This document shows positions 42,445 to 51,180 of a DNA stretch of 64,000 bases, piece by piece. A program made the position numbers and the translations under genes. Below the pieces are notes generated by a model. It was given only the letters and a program-made list of their open reading frames with translations. It was not told where the DNA came from and ran no database searches. The stretch comes from Aquificota bacterium (lineage in GTDB: Bacteria > Aquificota > Aquificia > Aquificales > Aquificaceae): NCBI GenBank assembly GCA_013153495.1, contig JAADEH010000008.1:21138-85137 (forward strand). The letters are read 5' to 3'. The first letter of the stretch is position 1. Each line of letters opens with the position of its first letter.

Positions 42445-43785
42445 ATGCGTTTGATAGAAACGGACATAACCTGCAGACTTGACGCTCTGCCTTGGAGCAG
42501 GTTTCACACGAAGTTCCTGCTGGCTTTGGGTATTACCTGGGTGCTGGATGCTTTCGAGGTTGTAATCGTCGGCAATGTGCTGGGTAGTATGACCAAATCT
42601 TTGAATTTATCTCCCTTTGAAGGTTCTCTCGTAATAAGCGGTTTCTTGATAGGTGCTATCGGTGGGTCTTTTCTGTTCGGGTATTTGGCGGACCGATACG
42701 GTAGGAAGAAGGTTTTTCTGATTACGCTTCTTCTTTACTCTCTGGGAACTTTCCTTACGGGCTTTGCGTGGGATTTTTACAGTGCCTTTGCGCTGAGGGT
42801 TATTGCGGGTGCGGGTATAGGGGGCGAGTTTGCCGCTATCCATTCCGCAATTGACGAGTTCATTCCCGCAAGGCACAGGGGCAAGGTGGACGGTCTCGTG
42901 GTGGCTTCGTGGAATATAGGTAGCATACTTGCTTCTCTGGTGGCTCTCGTTCTTTTAGATAAGTTGCCTCCCGAATGGGGCTGGAGGTTTGCCTTCTTCC
43001 TGGGAGGTATCATCGCTCTTCTTATAGTGTGGGTTAGGAAGAATGTTCCCGAGTCCCCACGCTGGCTTCTGTCGAAGGGCTATTACGAGGAAGCGGAGAG
43101 GATAGTTTCAGAGCTTGAAAGGCAGGCAGGTAAGGTTCCCGAAAGGGTAAAGTGCGATGTTCCTGTCTTTGAGGGGAGTTTGTGGGAGGGGCTTACGGTT
43201 ATCCTTAAAAACTACCGGTGGAGGTTTCTCTTTGCCAGCTCCTTGAGCTTTACCATACTCACTACTTATTACGGGCTGGTGAGTTTGTTACCTATAGTTC
43301 TCGCACCGAGTATGGGAATAAAGCCGGAGGAAGTGCCGAACCTGTTCCTCATAGGGAGCGTAGGAGGACTTATAGGAGGTGTTGTGGTAGCCTTCCTGGC
43401 GGATACTCTGGGCAGGAAGCTTACCGGTTTGGGTGTGGGTATTTTGTCTGCCTTTAGCACCTTGGGACTTATATACATAGATAACTTCTATACTGCCTTT
43501 TGGATTTACTCGCTAATAGCTTTCTCCTTTGCGAGCGTTGCCTACGTGAGCGCTATGGAGATTTTCCCCTCTTACATAAGGGCAACCGCAATCGGTCTGG
43601 TTTCCATAATAGGTAGGTTGGGGGGTGTTTTAGCACCACCTTTGCTTATATCCCTTTCCGAAATGGGTTATAAGTTCGGTCTCTTTGGGCTTTTCGGTTT
43701 TTGGCTCGTGGGCGTGGTTGCTTACCTGCTGTGGAGTATCTTTGGAGTGGAAGCTAAAGGTAAGCCTATAGAGGATATTACTTAA
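42445..43785 (+). CDS. Major facilitator superfamily transporter (sugar/aromatic-acid type)
   Basis: 446 residues, 12 membrane helices. MFS loop 2-3 motif GYLADRYGRKKVFLI, helix 4-5 region AGAGIGGEFAAIHSAIDEFIPARHRGKVDG, and second-half repeat FLADTLGRKLTGLG. The central PESPRWLLSKGYYEEAERI is typical of the sugar-porter/benzoate branch. Substrate unknown. TATACT at 42432-42437 is 7 nt before the ATG without a Shine-Dalgarno. Confidence 0.85.
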   Translation: MRLIETDITCRLDALPWSRFHTKFLLALGITWVLDAFEVVIVGNVLGSMTKSLNLSPFEGSLVISGFLIGAIGGSFLFGYLADRYGRKKVFLITLLLYSLGTFLTGFAWDFYSAFALRVIAGAGIGGEFAAIHSAIDEFIPARHRGKVDGLVVASWNIGSILASLVALVLLDKLPPEWGWRFAFFLGGIIALLIVWVRKNVPESPRWLLSKGYYEEAERIVSELERQAGKVPERVKCDVPVFEGSLWEGLTVILKNYRWRFLFASSLSFTILTTYYGLVSLLPIVLAPSMGIKPEEVPNLFLIGSVGGLIGGVVVAFLADTLGRKLTGLGVGILSAFSTLGLIYIDNFYTAFWIYSLIAFSFASVAYVSAMEIFPSYIRATAIGLVSIIGRLGGVLAPPLLISLSEMGYKFGLFGLFGFWLVGVVAYLLWSIFGVEAKGKPIEDIT

Positions 43786-43816
43786 AAAGGAGAAGGAAGG
43801 GGAAGGGGGGTGAGCC

Positions 43817-44287
43817 TTATTTAAGACCCAGCGTGGTTTTGGGAGAAAGATAAGAAGCCAAACCTTTTATTCCCCCCTTCAGAGCATAGACGTTTTTGAA
43901 GCCGAGCTTCTGGAGGAAGGCAACAGCCACTATGGCTCTCGTTCCGGACCTGCATATCACTACAACCTTTTTATCCTTGGGTATCCTCTCAAGATTTTCC
44001 TTTTTGAAGAGCTTGTCTAAGGGTATGTGTATGGAGTTGTCGTAGGTCAATCCTACTATGGAGGCTTCACCGGGAGTTCTTATGTCGAGGAGCACTACAT
44101 CTTCCCCTTTCTTAATCCAGTTGATTAATTTATCGGGCTTTATCCTGCAGGGGGATTTGGCGAGGTTCTCCTGGTTGAAGTGGGAAAAGAACTGTTCGTA
44201 TTCTTTGGCTTCCTGCCAGTCTAAGGAGTAGCCCACACCGCTGACGAGCAGTCCCGAAACGAAAAGACCTATCAGCATCCTCTTCAT
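43817..44287 (-). CDS. Exported single-domain rhodanese
   Basis: 156 residues. Signal peptide about 1-21 and a rhodanese domain with catalytic Cys112 in VVVICRSGTRAIVAV; also LLDIRTPGEASIVGL. Periplasmic sulfurtransferase, fitting other sulfur genes here. Good Shine-Dalgarno (GGAGGTGGTGAG). The final YLSPKTTLGLK was considered and rejected as an encapsulin-targeting peptide. Confidence 0.87.
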   Translation of the reverse strand: MKRMLIGLFVSGLLVSGVGYSLDWQEAKEYEQFFSHFNQENLAKSPCRIKPDKLINWIKKGEDVVLLDIRTPGEASIVGLTYDNSIHIPLDKLFKKENLERIPKDKKVVVICRSGTRAIVAVAFLQKLGFKNVYALKGGIKGLASYLSPKTTLGLK

Positions 44288-44407
44288 CTCACCACCTCCG
44301 TTCGAGTAATCATTTGTTTATTATTTTATCATAGTAAGGGTTAACTAACCAAAACTTAGAAGTTCTGACAGATTGGCTCTGAGCTTGAAAATTCTTGGAC
44401 ATAAAAG

Positions 44408-45361
44408 CTATTCAAAAAGTGCGGTCGTGAGATACTTCTCCCCACCGTCCGGGAAGACGGTTACTATGACTCCTTTCTCTCCCTTTTCGGTGAGTTCACG
44501 GGCTAACTTGAGACATGCCCACAGAGCCGCTCCCGACGACTGCCCTACGAAGATGGCTTCCTCCCTTGCAAGTTTGCGTGCCCACTCGTAGGCGTCCTCC
44601 GTCTCCACGAATATGGTTCTGTCGAGGAAGTTTTCGTCGAATATTCCCGGCTTTATGGAGCTTTCTATGTGCTTCAGACCCTCTATGCCGTGAAAGGGGT
44701 ATGCGGGCTGGACACCTATTACCTGAATGTTAGGATTGTAAACCTTGAGTCGTCTTCCCGTTCCCATTATCGTTCCACCGGTTCCTATTCCCGCAACGAA
44801 GTGGGTAACTCTTCCCTCCGTTTGGTTCCACACCTCTATACCGGTTGAGTAAAAGTGTGCCTTCCAGTTGGCGGGGTTGTTATACTGGTCCAGATAAACG
44901 TATTTTTCGGGGTTTTTTTCCACGAGTTGACGGACGTAGAGTATGGCTCCGTCAGTTCCTTCCAGCGGGTCCGTCAGATAAACCTTCGCTCCGTATGCCT
45001 GAATTATCTTCTTTCTCTCCTCGCTGACGTTTGCGGGCATTGCGAGTTCCACTGGTATCCCGAGAGCTGAGCCTACCATTGCGAGGGCTATGCCGGTATT
45101 TCCCGAAGTGGCGTCTATTACCACCTTTCCTTCCTGTATTACACCCTCTTTGAGGGCTGTCAGGAACATGGACAGAGCGGGTCTGTCTTTGACGGAACCT
45201 CCGGGGTTAAAGCTCTCGAGCTTTGCGTATATCTCAACCTCGGGGGATATGTCCTCCGGAATGACCTTTTTTATGCGCACCAAGGGTGTGTTTCCTACGA
45301 GGTTAAGGACGGAGTTTCTTATTTTCCTATAAGGTTCGTCGTGCTGACCAAGAACCCACAT
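44408..45361 (-). CDS. cysM: Cysteine synthase (CysM/CysK family)
   Basis: 317 residues, PLP fold type II. Lys58 in NPGGSVKDRP is the Schiff-base lysine; SGNTG (86-90) binds the substrate carboxylate; GTGGT cradles PLP phosphate and GQSSGAAL lies near the C-terminus. A CysM- or CysK-type O-acetylserine (or O-phosphoserine) sulfhydrylase. Begins 11 nt after the encapsulin stop, so it shares a transcript with the encapsulin. Confidence 0.88.
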   Translation of the reverse strand: MWVLGQHDEPYRKIRNSVLNLVGNTPLVRIKKVIPEDISPEVEIYAKLESFNPGGSVKDRPALSMFLTALKEGVIQEGKVVIDATSGNTGIALAMVGSALGIPVELAMPANVSEERKKIIQAYGAKVYLTDPLEGTDGAILYVRQLVEKNPEKYVYLDQYNNPANWKAHFYSTGIEVWNQTEGRVTHFVAGIGTGGTIMGTGRRLKVYNPNIQVIGVQPAYPFHGIEGLKHIESSIKPGIFDENFLDRTIFVETEDAYEWARKLAREEAIFVGQSSGAALWACLKLARELTEKGEKGVIVTVFPDGGEKYLTTALFE

Positions 45362-45372
45362 TCAGCAAACTC

Positions 45373-46224
45373 TTACTTTCCTTTTCCTATAACGAGTATG
45401 GAACCGGGTCTCTTTATTCTCAGGGCTACCATTTCCAAAACTCTGAATATGTGGTTCATGTTGGAACTCTCCACGTAGGCTACGGATACATCCTGAGCTA
45501 TTACGAGGTCAAAGTTCTGTGGTCCTGCGGAGACGAGCAAGGCTCGGTTCTCGGGCATTATGGGTGTTTGAAGGACATCTTTTACCACCTTTTTTATCTG
45601 CTCTATCTCGAGCAGTCCCGTGTTGTCGTGCATACGGTTGAGCTGGAAATACTGTTTGGGATTTACTACGAGGTAGTAGTTTCCGTAAAAACCTTGTTCC
45701 ACGAGCTTGGATATTCCTTCTATGACGTCCGTGAAGGCATTTCCTACCTTGGACCAGTCGCTCATGGACATGGAGTTTATGCCCTCTGCGGTCATCAATC
45801 CTTCCAGACCAAGGTTCTTGTTTCCCAAAAGTATCAGGGTGTCTTCCGCAACCGCAGTGGCAACCGCTGCGGCAACCGCATTTGAGGTGTCTATGGGCAT
45901 GTTGAACTGTCTGTAATATTCGAGGTCTCTCCAAGATATTACGAAGTCCTTGTATATGGTGGGTATGGGTATGTGTTTCCTTACCCCCGTCCTGACGGGT
46001 TCACAGGTTTCGTATTCCTGCCCGGGCTTTATCTCACATACACCGGGTTCCATTCCGTATATGACATCGTAGGAGACCATCTGGTGTCCGGGTCCTATGG
46101 GTCCCACCACGGGGACGAACCTTCTGCACACGAGGGTTTCTTTGGCTACCTTTACGACCGCTTCATCTATCTGCTCCCACTCCTGGGCGGTGAGGGGTGC
46201 TTCTTCCCTGCCGAGGAAATCCAT
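45373..46224 (-). CDS. Family 1 encapsulin shell protein
   Basis: 283 residues with the HK97-fold encapsulin pattern: start MDFLGREEAPLTAQEWEQID, then VVGPIGPG, DFVISWRDLEYYRQFNMPIDTS, NLGLEGLMTAEG, GFYGNYYLVVNPKQYFQL, and the P-domain end NRALLVSAGPQNFDLVIAQDVSVAYVES...FRVLEMVALRIKRP. These match the linocin/encapsulin family. Shells of this type enclose a cargo enzyme tagged with a short C-terminal peptide. No ferritin-like, peroxidase or hemerythrin cargo gene is nearby. TATAAT (minus, 46255-46260) and a Shine-Dalgarno precede it. Confidence 0.9.
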   Translation of the reverse strand: MDFLGREEAPLTAQEWEQIDEAVVKVAKETLVCRRFVPVVGPIGPGHQMVSYDVIYGMEPGVCEIKPGQEYETCEPVRTGVRKHIPIPTIYKDFVISWRDLEYYRQFNMPIDTSNAVAAAVATAVAEDTLILLGNKNLGLEGLMTAEGINSMSMSDWSKVGNAFTDVIEGISKLVEQGFYGNYYLVVNPKQYFQLNRMHDNTGLLEIEQIKKVVKDVLQTPIMPENRALLVSAGPQNFDLVIAQDVSVAYVESSNMNHIFRVLEMVALRIKRPGSILVIGKGK

Positions 46225-46254
46225 CTCATACCCCCTTATTTAGAAGTCTCTTTA

Positions 46255-46260
46255 ATTATA
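46255..46260 (-). promoter_or_regulatory. Predicted -10 element of the encapsulin-cysM operon
   Basis: TATAAT on the minus strand about 30 nt upstream of the encapsulin ATG, in the 68-bp divergent region shared with the metallo-beta-lactamase gene. The -35 is weak (CTTAAA-like). The transcript would carry a GGGGGT Shine-Dalgarno, so it is not leaderless. Confidence 0.55.
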
Positions 46261-46292
46261 GTATGCATAGTATGTTTTAAGGGGGTGCAGAG

Positions 46293-47189
46293 ATGGGACT
46301 ACTTTTGAGTTTGCTTTTGGCGGTGTCCGCAGTTTTCGGTATGGAACTTAAGAGGGTTGCCCCTAACATCTACATGGCGGAAGGGGGATACGGACTTCCC
46401 TCGAAGGAGAACAGGGGTTTTATATCCAACGCTTACGGCGTGCTGACCGGCGAGGGTTGGGTAGTTATAGACACTCTCTCAACTCCCGAGCTTGCGAGGG
46501 AGTTCCTTTCAGAACTCAAAAAAATAAAAGATGTTCCCGTCCTATACGTTATCGCTACCCACTACCACATGGACCACTGGTTCGGTATAGCTCCCTACAA
46601 GGAGGAGGGGGCAAAGTTCGTCGCTCACGCAAACCTTAAGGAGTTTTACGAGGACGGCAGTGCGGACATGGTTCTCGAGGGTGCTCAAAAGGCTTTCGGG
46701 GTGTTCGGTTCCGTTAAGCTCTTCCCACCTGACATCGTGGTGGATAAGGGGATGAAGCTGAAGGTCGGTGCTGAGGTTATAGAGATTATTCCTATGACTC
46801 CCGCTCACACGAACACGGACTTGGTGATAAGGGTGGGGGATTACCTATTTGTTGGAGACCTCGTCTCTTACAAGAGAATTCCCTTTCTCGGAGACAGGAA
46901 CGTTTCAACCAAAGCCTGGCTGGAGGTTCTTGACCGGCTTGAGAAGATAAGGTTTAAGAAGCTTCTGATGGGACACGGCAAGCCTGCGGGAAAGGAAGCT
47001 ATAAGGTGGACCAAGGAATACATAACCTTTGTCAGGGAGGAGGTTCGCAGGCTCAAGGACGAGGGACTTTTCATAGACGAGGTTAAGGAGGCTCTCAAGG
47101 ATACTCCCTTCAAGGACTCGAAGATGTATGAGGAGTTCCACATGAGGAACGTTTACAGCGTCTTTAACGAGCTTGATATGGAGCTTTAA
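46293..47189 (+). CDS. Exported metallo-beta-lactamase-fold hydrolase
   Basis: 298 residues with a signal peptide (about 1-16). Zinc motif THYHMDHW gives His90, His92, Asp94, His95; further ligands in MTPAHTNTDLV, VGDLVSYKR and MGHGKPAG. Matches the SoxH-like / quinoprotein-relay branch of exported MBL proteins; substrate unknown. Shine-Dalgarno GGGGGTG. Divergent from the encapsulin gene and followed after 12 nt by DCoH. Confidence 0.83.
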   Translation: MGLLLSLLLAVSAVFGMELKRVAPNIYMAEGGYGLPSKENRGFISNAYGVLTGEGWVVIDTLSTPELAREFLSELKKIKDVPVLYVIATHYHMDHWFGIAPYKEEGAKFVAHANLKEFYEDGSADMVLEGAQKAFGVFGSVKLFPPDIVVDKGMKLKVGAEVIEIIPMTPAHTNTDLVIRVGDYLFVGDLVSYKRIPFLGDRNVSTKAWLEVLDRLEKIRFKKLLMGHGKPAGKEAIRWTKEYITFVREEVRRLKDEGLFIDEVKEALKDTPFKDSKMYEEFHMRNVYSVFNELDMEL

Positions 47190-47201
47190 GGAGGTGAAGC
47201 T

Positions 47202-47498
47202 ATGGAGGCTTTGGGAGCTGATGAGATAGAGAGAAGGCTCTCGGAGATGGAGGGCTGGAGTTTTGAAGAAGGTTTTATAGCGAAGGAGTTTCAAACCAAG
47301 AACTGGAAGACAACCATCTTTGTGGTGAACGCAATAGCCACCCTTGCGGAGGCTCACTGGCACCATCCGGACTTAGAGGTGGGTTTTAAGAAGGTAAAAG
47401 TCAAGCTCACCACCCACGAAGCGGGTGGTATAACCGAGAGGGACTTCAGGCTCGCACGGGAGATAGATAAGATAGTTGCAGAGGTGCTAAAGCATTGA
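47202..47498 (+). CDS. Pterin-4a-carbinolamine dehydratase
   Basis: 98 residues. Catalytic HHPDLEVGFKKVKVKLTTHEAGGITERDFRLA with the double histidine. Recycles tetrahydrobiopterin-type cofactors or supports molybdopterin; no aromatic amino-acid hydroxylase is nearby. Shine-Dalgarno AAGGAGGTGAAG. Confidence 0.9.
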   Translation: MEALGADEIERRLSEMEGWSFEEGFIAKEFQTKNWKTTIFVVNAIATLAEAHWHHPDLEVGFKKVKVKLTTHEAGGITERDFRLAREIDKIVAEVLKH

Positions 47499-47545
47499 AA
47501 GAGGAGAAAAGAACAAAACGCCACGGATAGCGTATCATAACTTCT

Positions 47546-50500
47546 ATGAGCCTTCTTATTATAGAGAGAGGGTGTCCCAACTGCGGGGGAGCCATAAGCG
47601 ACGATAGGCTATCAAAAGGGCTTCCCTGCTCAAAGTGTTTGCCAAGACCCCAGGGGGAAGTTTGCACCGCCTTAGAGGTGCAGGATAAACTTCTGAGGCT
47701 CGAACCCTTTTGCAAAGCCCAAAATTCCCTTCAAACCTTCGAAGAGTTTTTCAAAAAGGCAGTGGGTGCACCTCCTTGGAGCCTTCAAAAGCTCTGGGCA
47801 AAGAGAGTTCTTATGGGTCAATCCTTTGCGGTAGTAGCCCCCACGGGGGTGGGAAAGACCACCTTCGGCTTCGTTACCGCCCTGTTCCTCGAGCCAAAAG
47901 CTCTTCTCATATTTCCCACACGGATACTCGCCCAGCAAGCGGGAGAAAGACTGAAAGAACTTGCCCGGAGAACGGGAACAGAGAAGAGAATACTCGTCTA
48001 TGAGTCAAAGAAGAAAGTGCGGGAAGCCTTTTTAAGTGGAGAGTTTGACGTCCTTTGCGGGACCAACATGTTCCTTCACAAGAACTTTGAAAACCTCATG
48101 AATTTCAAGTTCCGTTTCCTATTCATAGACGACATAGACTCCTTCCTCAAGCGTTCAAAAAACGTGGATAACCTCTTCAAGCTCTTAGGCTTTTCCGACA
48201 GAGAGATACAGCTTGCCCTCAAAGAAAACAAAACCGAGAGGGACTGGGAAAAACTCGCCCAGATAAGAAAGCGCAAGAGGGACACGGTTCTCATAGTCTC
48301 CTCCGCAACCCTCAAGCCCAAGGGGAACAGAGTTTTTCTCTTCAGAAACCTCTTGGGATTTGACGTCCAGAAAGCCATAACCACCCTTAGAAACATAGTC
48401 GATGTGGCAGAGCAGGTGAAGGACTTAGAGGAAGCCCTGTCTCGGTCCGCAGACCTCATAAAAAAACTCGGAAAGGGAGGACTCGTCTATCTGTCTGTCT
48501 TTTACGGGAAGGACAAAGTCGAGGAGGTGGTGGAGTTTTACAGAAAAAGAGGCATAAAAGCGGTCAGCTACCTCGAGCACAAACCCGAAGACCTCTACAA
48601 AATACTCGAAGAAGGGGACTTCGACGTTGCGGTAGGAATATCCCACATATCCAATCCCTTAGTTCGAGGTCTCGACCTTCCCCACATAATTCGATACGCC
48701 ATATTCTTGGACCCCCCCAAGCATCTCTTCCCCACTCAGCTGACGCTCCAACCCTCACTCCTTCACTCCCTGCTACTTACGCTTCTCAATTTATTTGATG
48801 AAAAGGACCGCTTTACAGCGGTGGAGTATATAAACTACCTCAAAAGATACCTGACCCTGAAAGAAGACCAGCTCGAACGCTACCCACGGATAAAGGAAAA
48901 GGTCCAGGAGATAAAGGACTTTCTGGAGAAGTTCCTCACCGACGAGGAGTTTCTGAAAAAGATAGACCAATCCGAAGACATCTCCCTCGTCAGGAAAGAG
49001 GACCAGCTCTACGTGGTTGTGGGGGACGCCAACTCCTACATTCAGGCTTCCGGCAGGACTTCCCGCTTCATAGCGGGAGGAATGACAAAGGGACTCTCAA
49101 TACTCTTTTACTCGGACCCCAAAGCCTTCAAATCACTCAAGAGGAGACTCTCCGCCTACTTCATGCAGTCGGACGTGGAATTTAAAACCCTCGAGGAGAT
49201 AGACTTAGGCAGCATTCTCGAAGAGATAGACAGGGACCGGGAGAGAGCACGCCTCGTCATAGAAAAGAAAGTAGTTCAGAAGATAAAGGACCTCTTTAAG
49301 ACGACCCTCGTGGTAGTTGAGTCTCCCAACAAGGCAAGAACCATAGCCAGCTTCTTCGGAAAACCCCAGATGAGGCTCGTAAAAGACTCAATAGCCTACG
49401 AAGTCCCCCTCGGGGAGAGACTGCTCGTCATAACCGCTTCCCTGGGTCATGTTCTCGACCTCATAACCGACAAAGGCTTTTTCGGAGTCCTCGAGGACAA
49501 GGACAGGTTCATACCCATATACGACACCATAAAGAGGTGCAAAACTTCCGGACTTCAACACACCGAGCTGGAATATCTCAAGGAGAGATGCAGAGGAAAG
49601 ATAGAGGACAAGATAGACCTCATAGAAGGGATGAGAGAGGTGGACTGGGAGGTGGACGAGGTCTTCATAGCTACAGACCCCGATGCGGAGGGTGAGAAGA
49701 TAGCCTACGACCTCTTTTTGCTGCTCAGACCCTTCAATCAAAACCTCAAGCGTGCGGAGTTTCACGAAGTTACCCCCAAAGCCTTCAGAGAAGCTGTGGA
49801 AAACCCCAGAGACTTCGACCTCAACCTCGTAAAAGCCCAGATTGTCAGGAGAGTTCTGGACCGCTGGGTAGGATTTACCCTCTCGAGAATCCTCTGGAAG
49901 GTCTTTAAAAAGAGCTGGTTTTCCGCAGGCAGAGTTCAGACGCCCGTCTTAGGGTGGGTAATAGAGAGGTTTGAAAAATCCAAAGAAAAGAAGGGAGAAG
50001 TCGTTTTCACCATAGAAGGACATACCTTCCGAATGGACATAGAGGACCTGACGGTTGCCAGAAGCGTTTACGAAGACTTAGAGCTTGCGAGGATATACCT
50101 TCACTCCCCCCAGGAAACACAAAAGAAGCCCCTGCCCCCCTACTCAACCGACACCATACTCGAGTCCGCCAGCGAAAAGCTCAAGCTCTCCGCCCAGGAA
50201 ACCATGAAAATCCTTCAGAGCCTCTTCGAGGCTGGATTTATCACCTACCACAGGACCGACTCCACGAGGGTATCGGAAGCGGGACGCTTCCTCGTTGCAA
50301 AACCATACATAACCGAGAAGTTTGGAGAGGAGTTCTTCTACCCACGCAGTTGGGGAGAGGGAGGAGCGCACGAGTGCATAAGACCCACAAGACCCTTGGA
50401 ACCTTCCAACCTGAGATTTATGATAACCGCAGGTCTCGTGGAACTCGAAGCCCCCCAGAAGGCACTCGAAGTTTACAGGCTCATATTTAACCGCTTTATG

Positions 50501-51043
50501 GCATCCCAGATGAGACCAGCCAAAGTGATTGCGGAAAAACTCCACGTAGAGCTACCCTACTTCGACTGGGAGGAGGAGGTAATTACAAAAGTTCTCGAAC
50601 ACGGCTTTGACCTCATGCATCCCACCTTTGAGGTATTCCCCAAAAAGGACATCTACGACATAGAAAGTAAAGAATACAGGGAAGTTCCCAAAGTTCCCCT
50701 CTTTACTCAGGGAAGCCTGATACAGGAGATGAAGAGAAGAGGACTCGGAAGACCCTCAACCTACGCCCACATAGTCCAGACTCTGCTCGACAGAGGATAC
50801 GTAAAGGAGGTCAAAGGAAGGCTGGTCCCCACCAAGAGGGGTATAGAGGTGTATAACTTCCTCAGAAGCAAGTATCCCGACTACACCAGCGAGGAACTCA
50901 CCCGCAAGCTCGAGGAAGCCATGGACAAGATAGAGAGGGGAGAGCTTGACTACCTGCAGGTTTTGAGAGAGGTTTATAAAGTTAAAAAGCTCCTAAAAGG
51001 TTTGGAGAAGGTGAAAGAGCCGAGGAAGTTCTACTATGAGTGA
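47546..51043 (+). CDS. rgy: Reverse gyrase, single chain
   Basis: 1165 residues; introduces positive supercoils and is the hallmark of hyperthermophiles. N-terminal zinc finger CPNCGG...PCSKC, helicase Walker A APTGVGKTT (Lys104), FLFIDDIDSFLK, then the topoisomerase IA half: toprim LVVVESPNKARTIASFF, ATDPDAEGEKIAYD, and active-site Tyr901 in GFITYHRTDSTRVS. Full length and intact. TATCAT at 47533-47538 is 7 nt before the ATG. Carries an ACCGCT hairpin at 48807-48822. Confidence 0.97.
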   Translation: MSLLIIERGCPNCGGAISDDRLSKGLPCSKCLPRPQGEVCTALEVQDKLLRLEPFCKAQNSLQTFEEFFKKAVGAPPWSLQKLWAKRVLMGQSFAVVAPTGVGKTTFGFVTALFLEPKALLIFPTRILAQQAGERLKELARRTGTEKRILVYESKKKVREAFLSGEFDVLCGTNMFLHKNFENLMNFKFRFLFIDDIDSFLKRSKNVDNLFKLLGFSDREIQLALKENKTERDWEKLAQIRKRKRDTVLIVSSATLKPKGNRVFLFRNLLGFDVQKAITTLRNIVDVAEQVKDLEEALSRSADLIKKLGKGGLVYLSVFYGKDKVEEVVEFYRKRGIKAVSYLEHKPEDLYKILEEGDFDVAVGISHISNPLVRGLDLPHIIRYAIFLDPPKHLFPTQLTLQPSLLHSLLLTLLNLFDEKDRFTAVEYINYLKRYLTLKEDQLERYPRIKEKVQEIKDFLEKFLTDEEFLKKIDQSEDISLVRKEDQLYVVVGDANSYIQASGRTSRFIAGGMTKGLSILFYSDPKAFKSLKRRLSAYFMQSDVEFKTLEEIDLGSILEEIDRDRERARLVIEKKVVQKIKDLFKTTLVVVESPNKARTIASFFGKPQMRLVKDSIAYEVPLGERLLVITASLGHVLDLITDKGFFGVLEDKDRFIPIYDTIKRCKTSGLQHTELEYLKERCRGKIEDKIDLIEGMREVDWEVDEVFIATDPDAEGEKIAYDLFLLLRPFNQNLKRAEFHEVTPKAFREAVENPRDFDLNLVKAQIVRRVLDRWVGFTLSRILWKVFKKSWFSAGRVQTPVLGWVIERFEKSKEKKGEVVFTIEGHTFRMDIEDLTVARSVYEDLELARIYLHSPQETQKKPLPPYSTDTILESASEKLKLSAQETMKILQSLFEAGFITYHRTDSTRVSEAGRFLVAKPYITEKFGEEFFYPRSWGEGGAHECIRPTRPLEPSNLRFMITAGLVELEAPQKALEVYRLIFNRFMASQMRPAKVIAEKLHVELPYFDWEEEVITKVLEHGFDLMHPTFEVFPKKDIYDIESKEYREVPKVPLFTQGSLIQEMKRRGLGRPSTYAHIVQTLLDRGYVKEVKGRLVPTKRGIEVYNFLRSKYPDYTSEELTRKLEEAMDKIERGELDYLQVLREVYKVKKLLKGLEKVKEPRKFYYE
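48807..48822. repeat. ACCGCT-TTAC-AGCGGT hairpin, copy 4 (inside reverse gyrase)
   Basis: 6-bp inverted repeat preceded by AAAAGG; encodes part of KDRFTAVE in the helicase half. Confidence 0.6.
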
Positions 51044-51167
51044 TGTTGTAGCTCTCATACTCTTCATACTTGCCCTGCACGGTGTTCTATTTATCTACTG
51101 GAAGGGAATGGGAAGCGCCAGGAAGAAAAAATACGAAAAACTCATGAAGTCCAAGGGGGAAGAGTAG
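51036..51167 (+). CDS. 43-residue single-pass membrane protein
   Basis: ATG at 51036 overlaps the reverse gyrase stop by 8 nt. One helix (about 4-21, VVALILFILALHGVLFIYW) and a basic tail (SARKKKYEKLMKSKGEE). Coupled to the reverse gyrase gene. Function unknown. Confidence 0.5.
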   Translation: MSDVVALILFILALHGVLFIYWKGMGSARKKKYEKLMKSKGEE

Positions 51168-51180
51168 TTATCCTACCCCT

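Noticed and set aside
43817..44287. Rhodanese C-terminus (TTLGLK) as an encapsulin-loading peptide
   Set aside because: The protein has a signal peptide and is exported, and the end lacks the usual GSLxxGSLR-type pattern.
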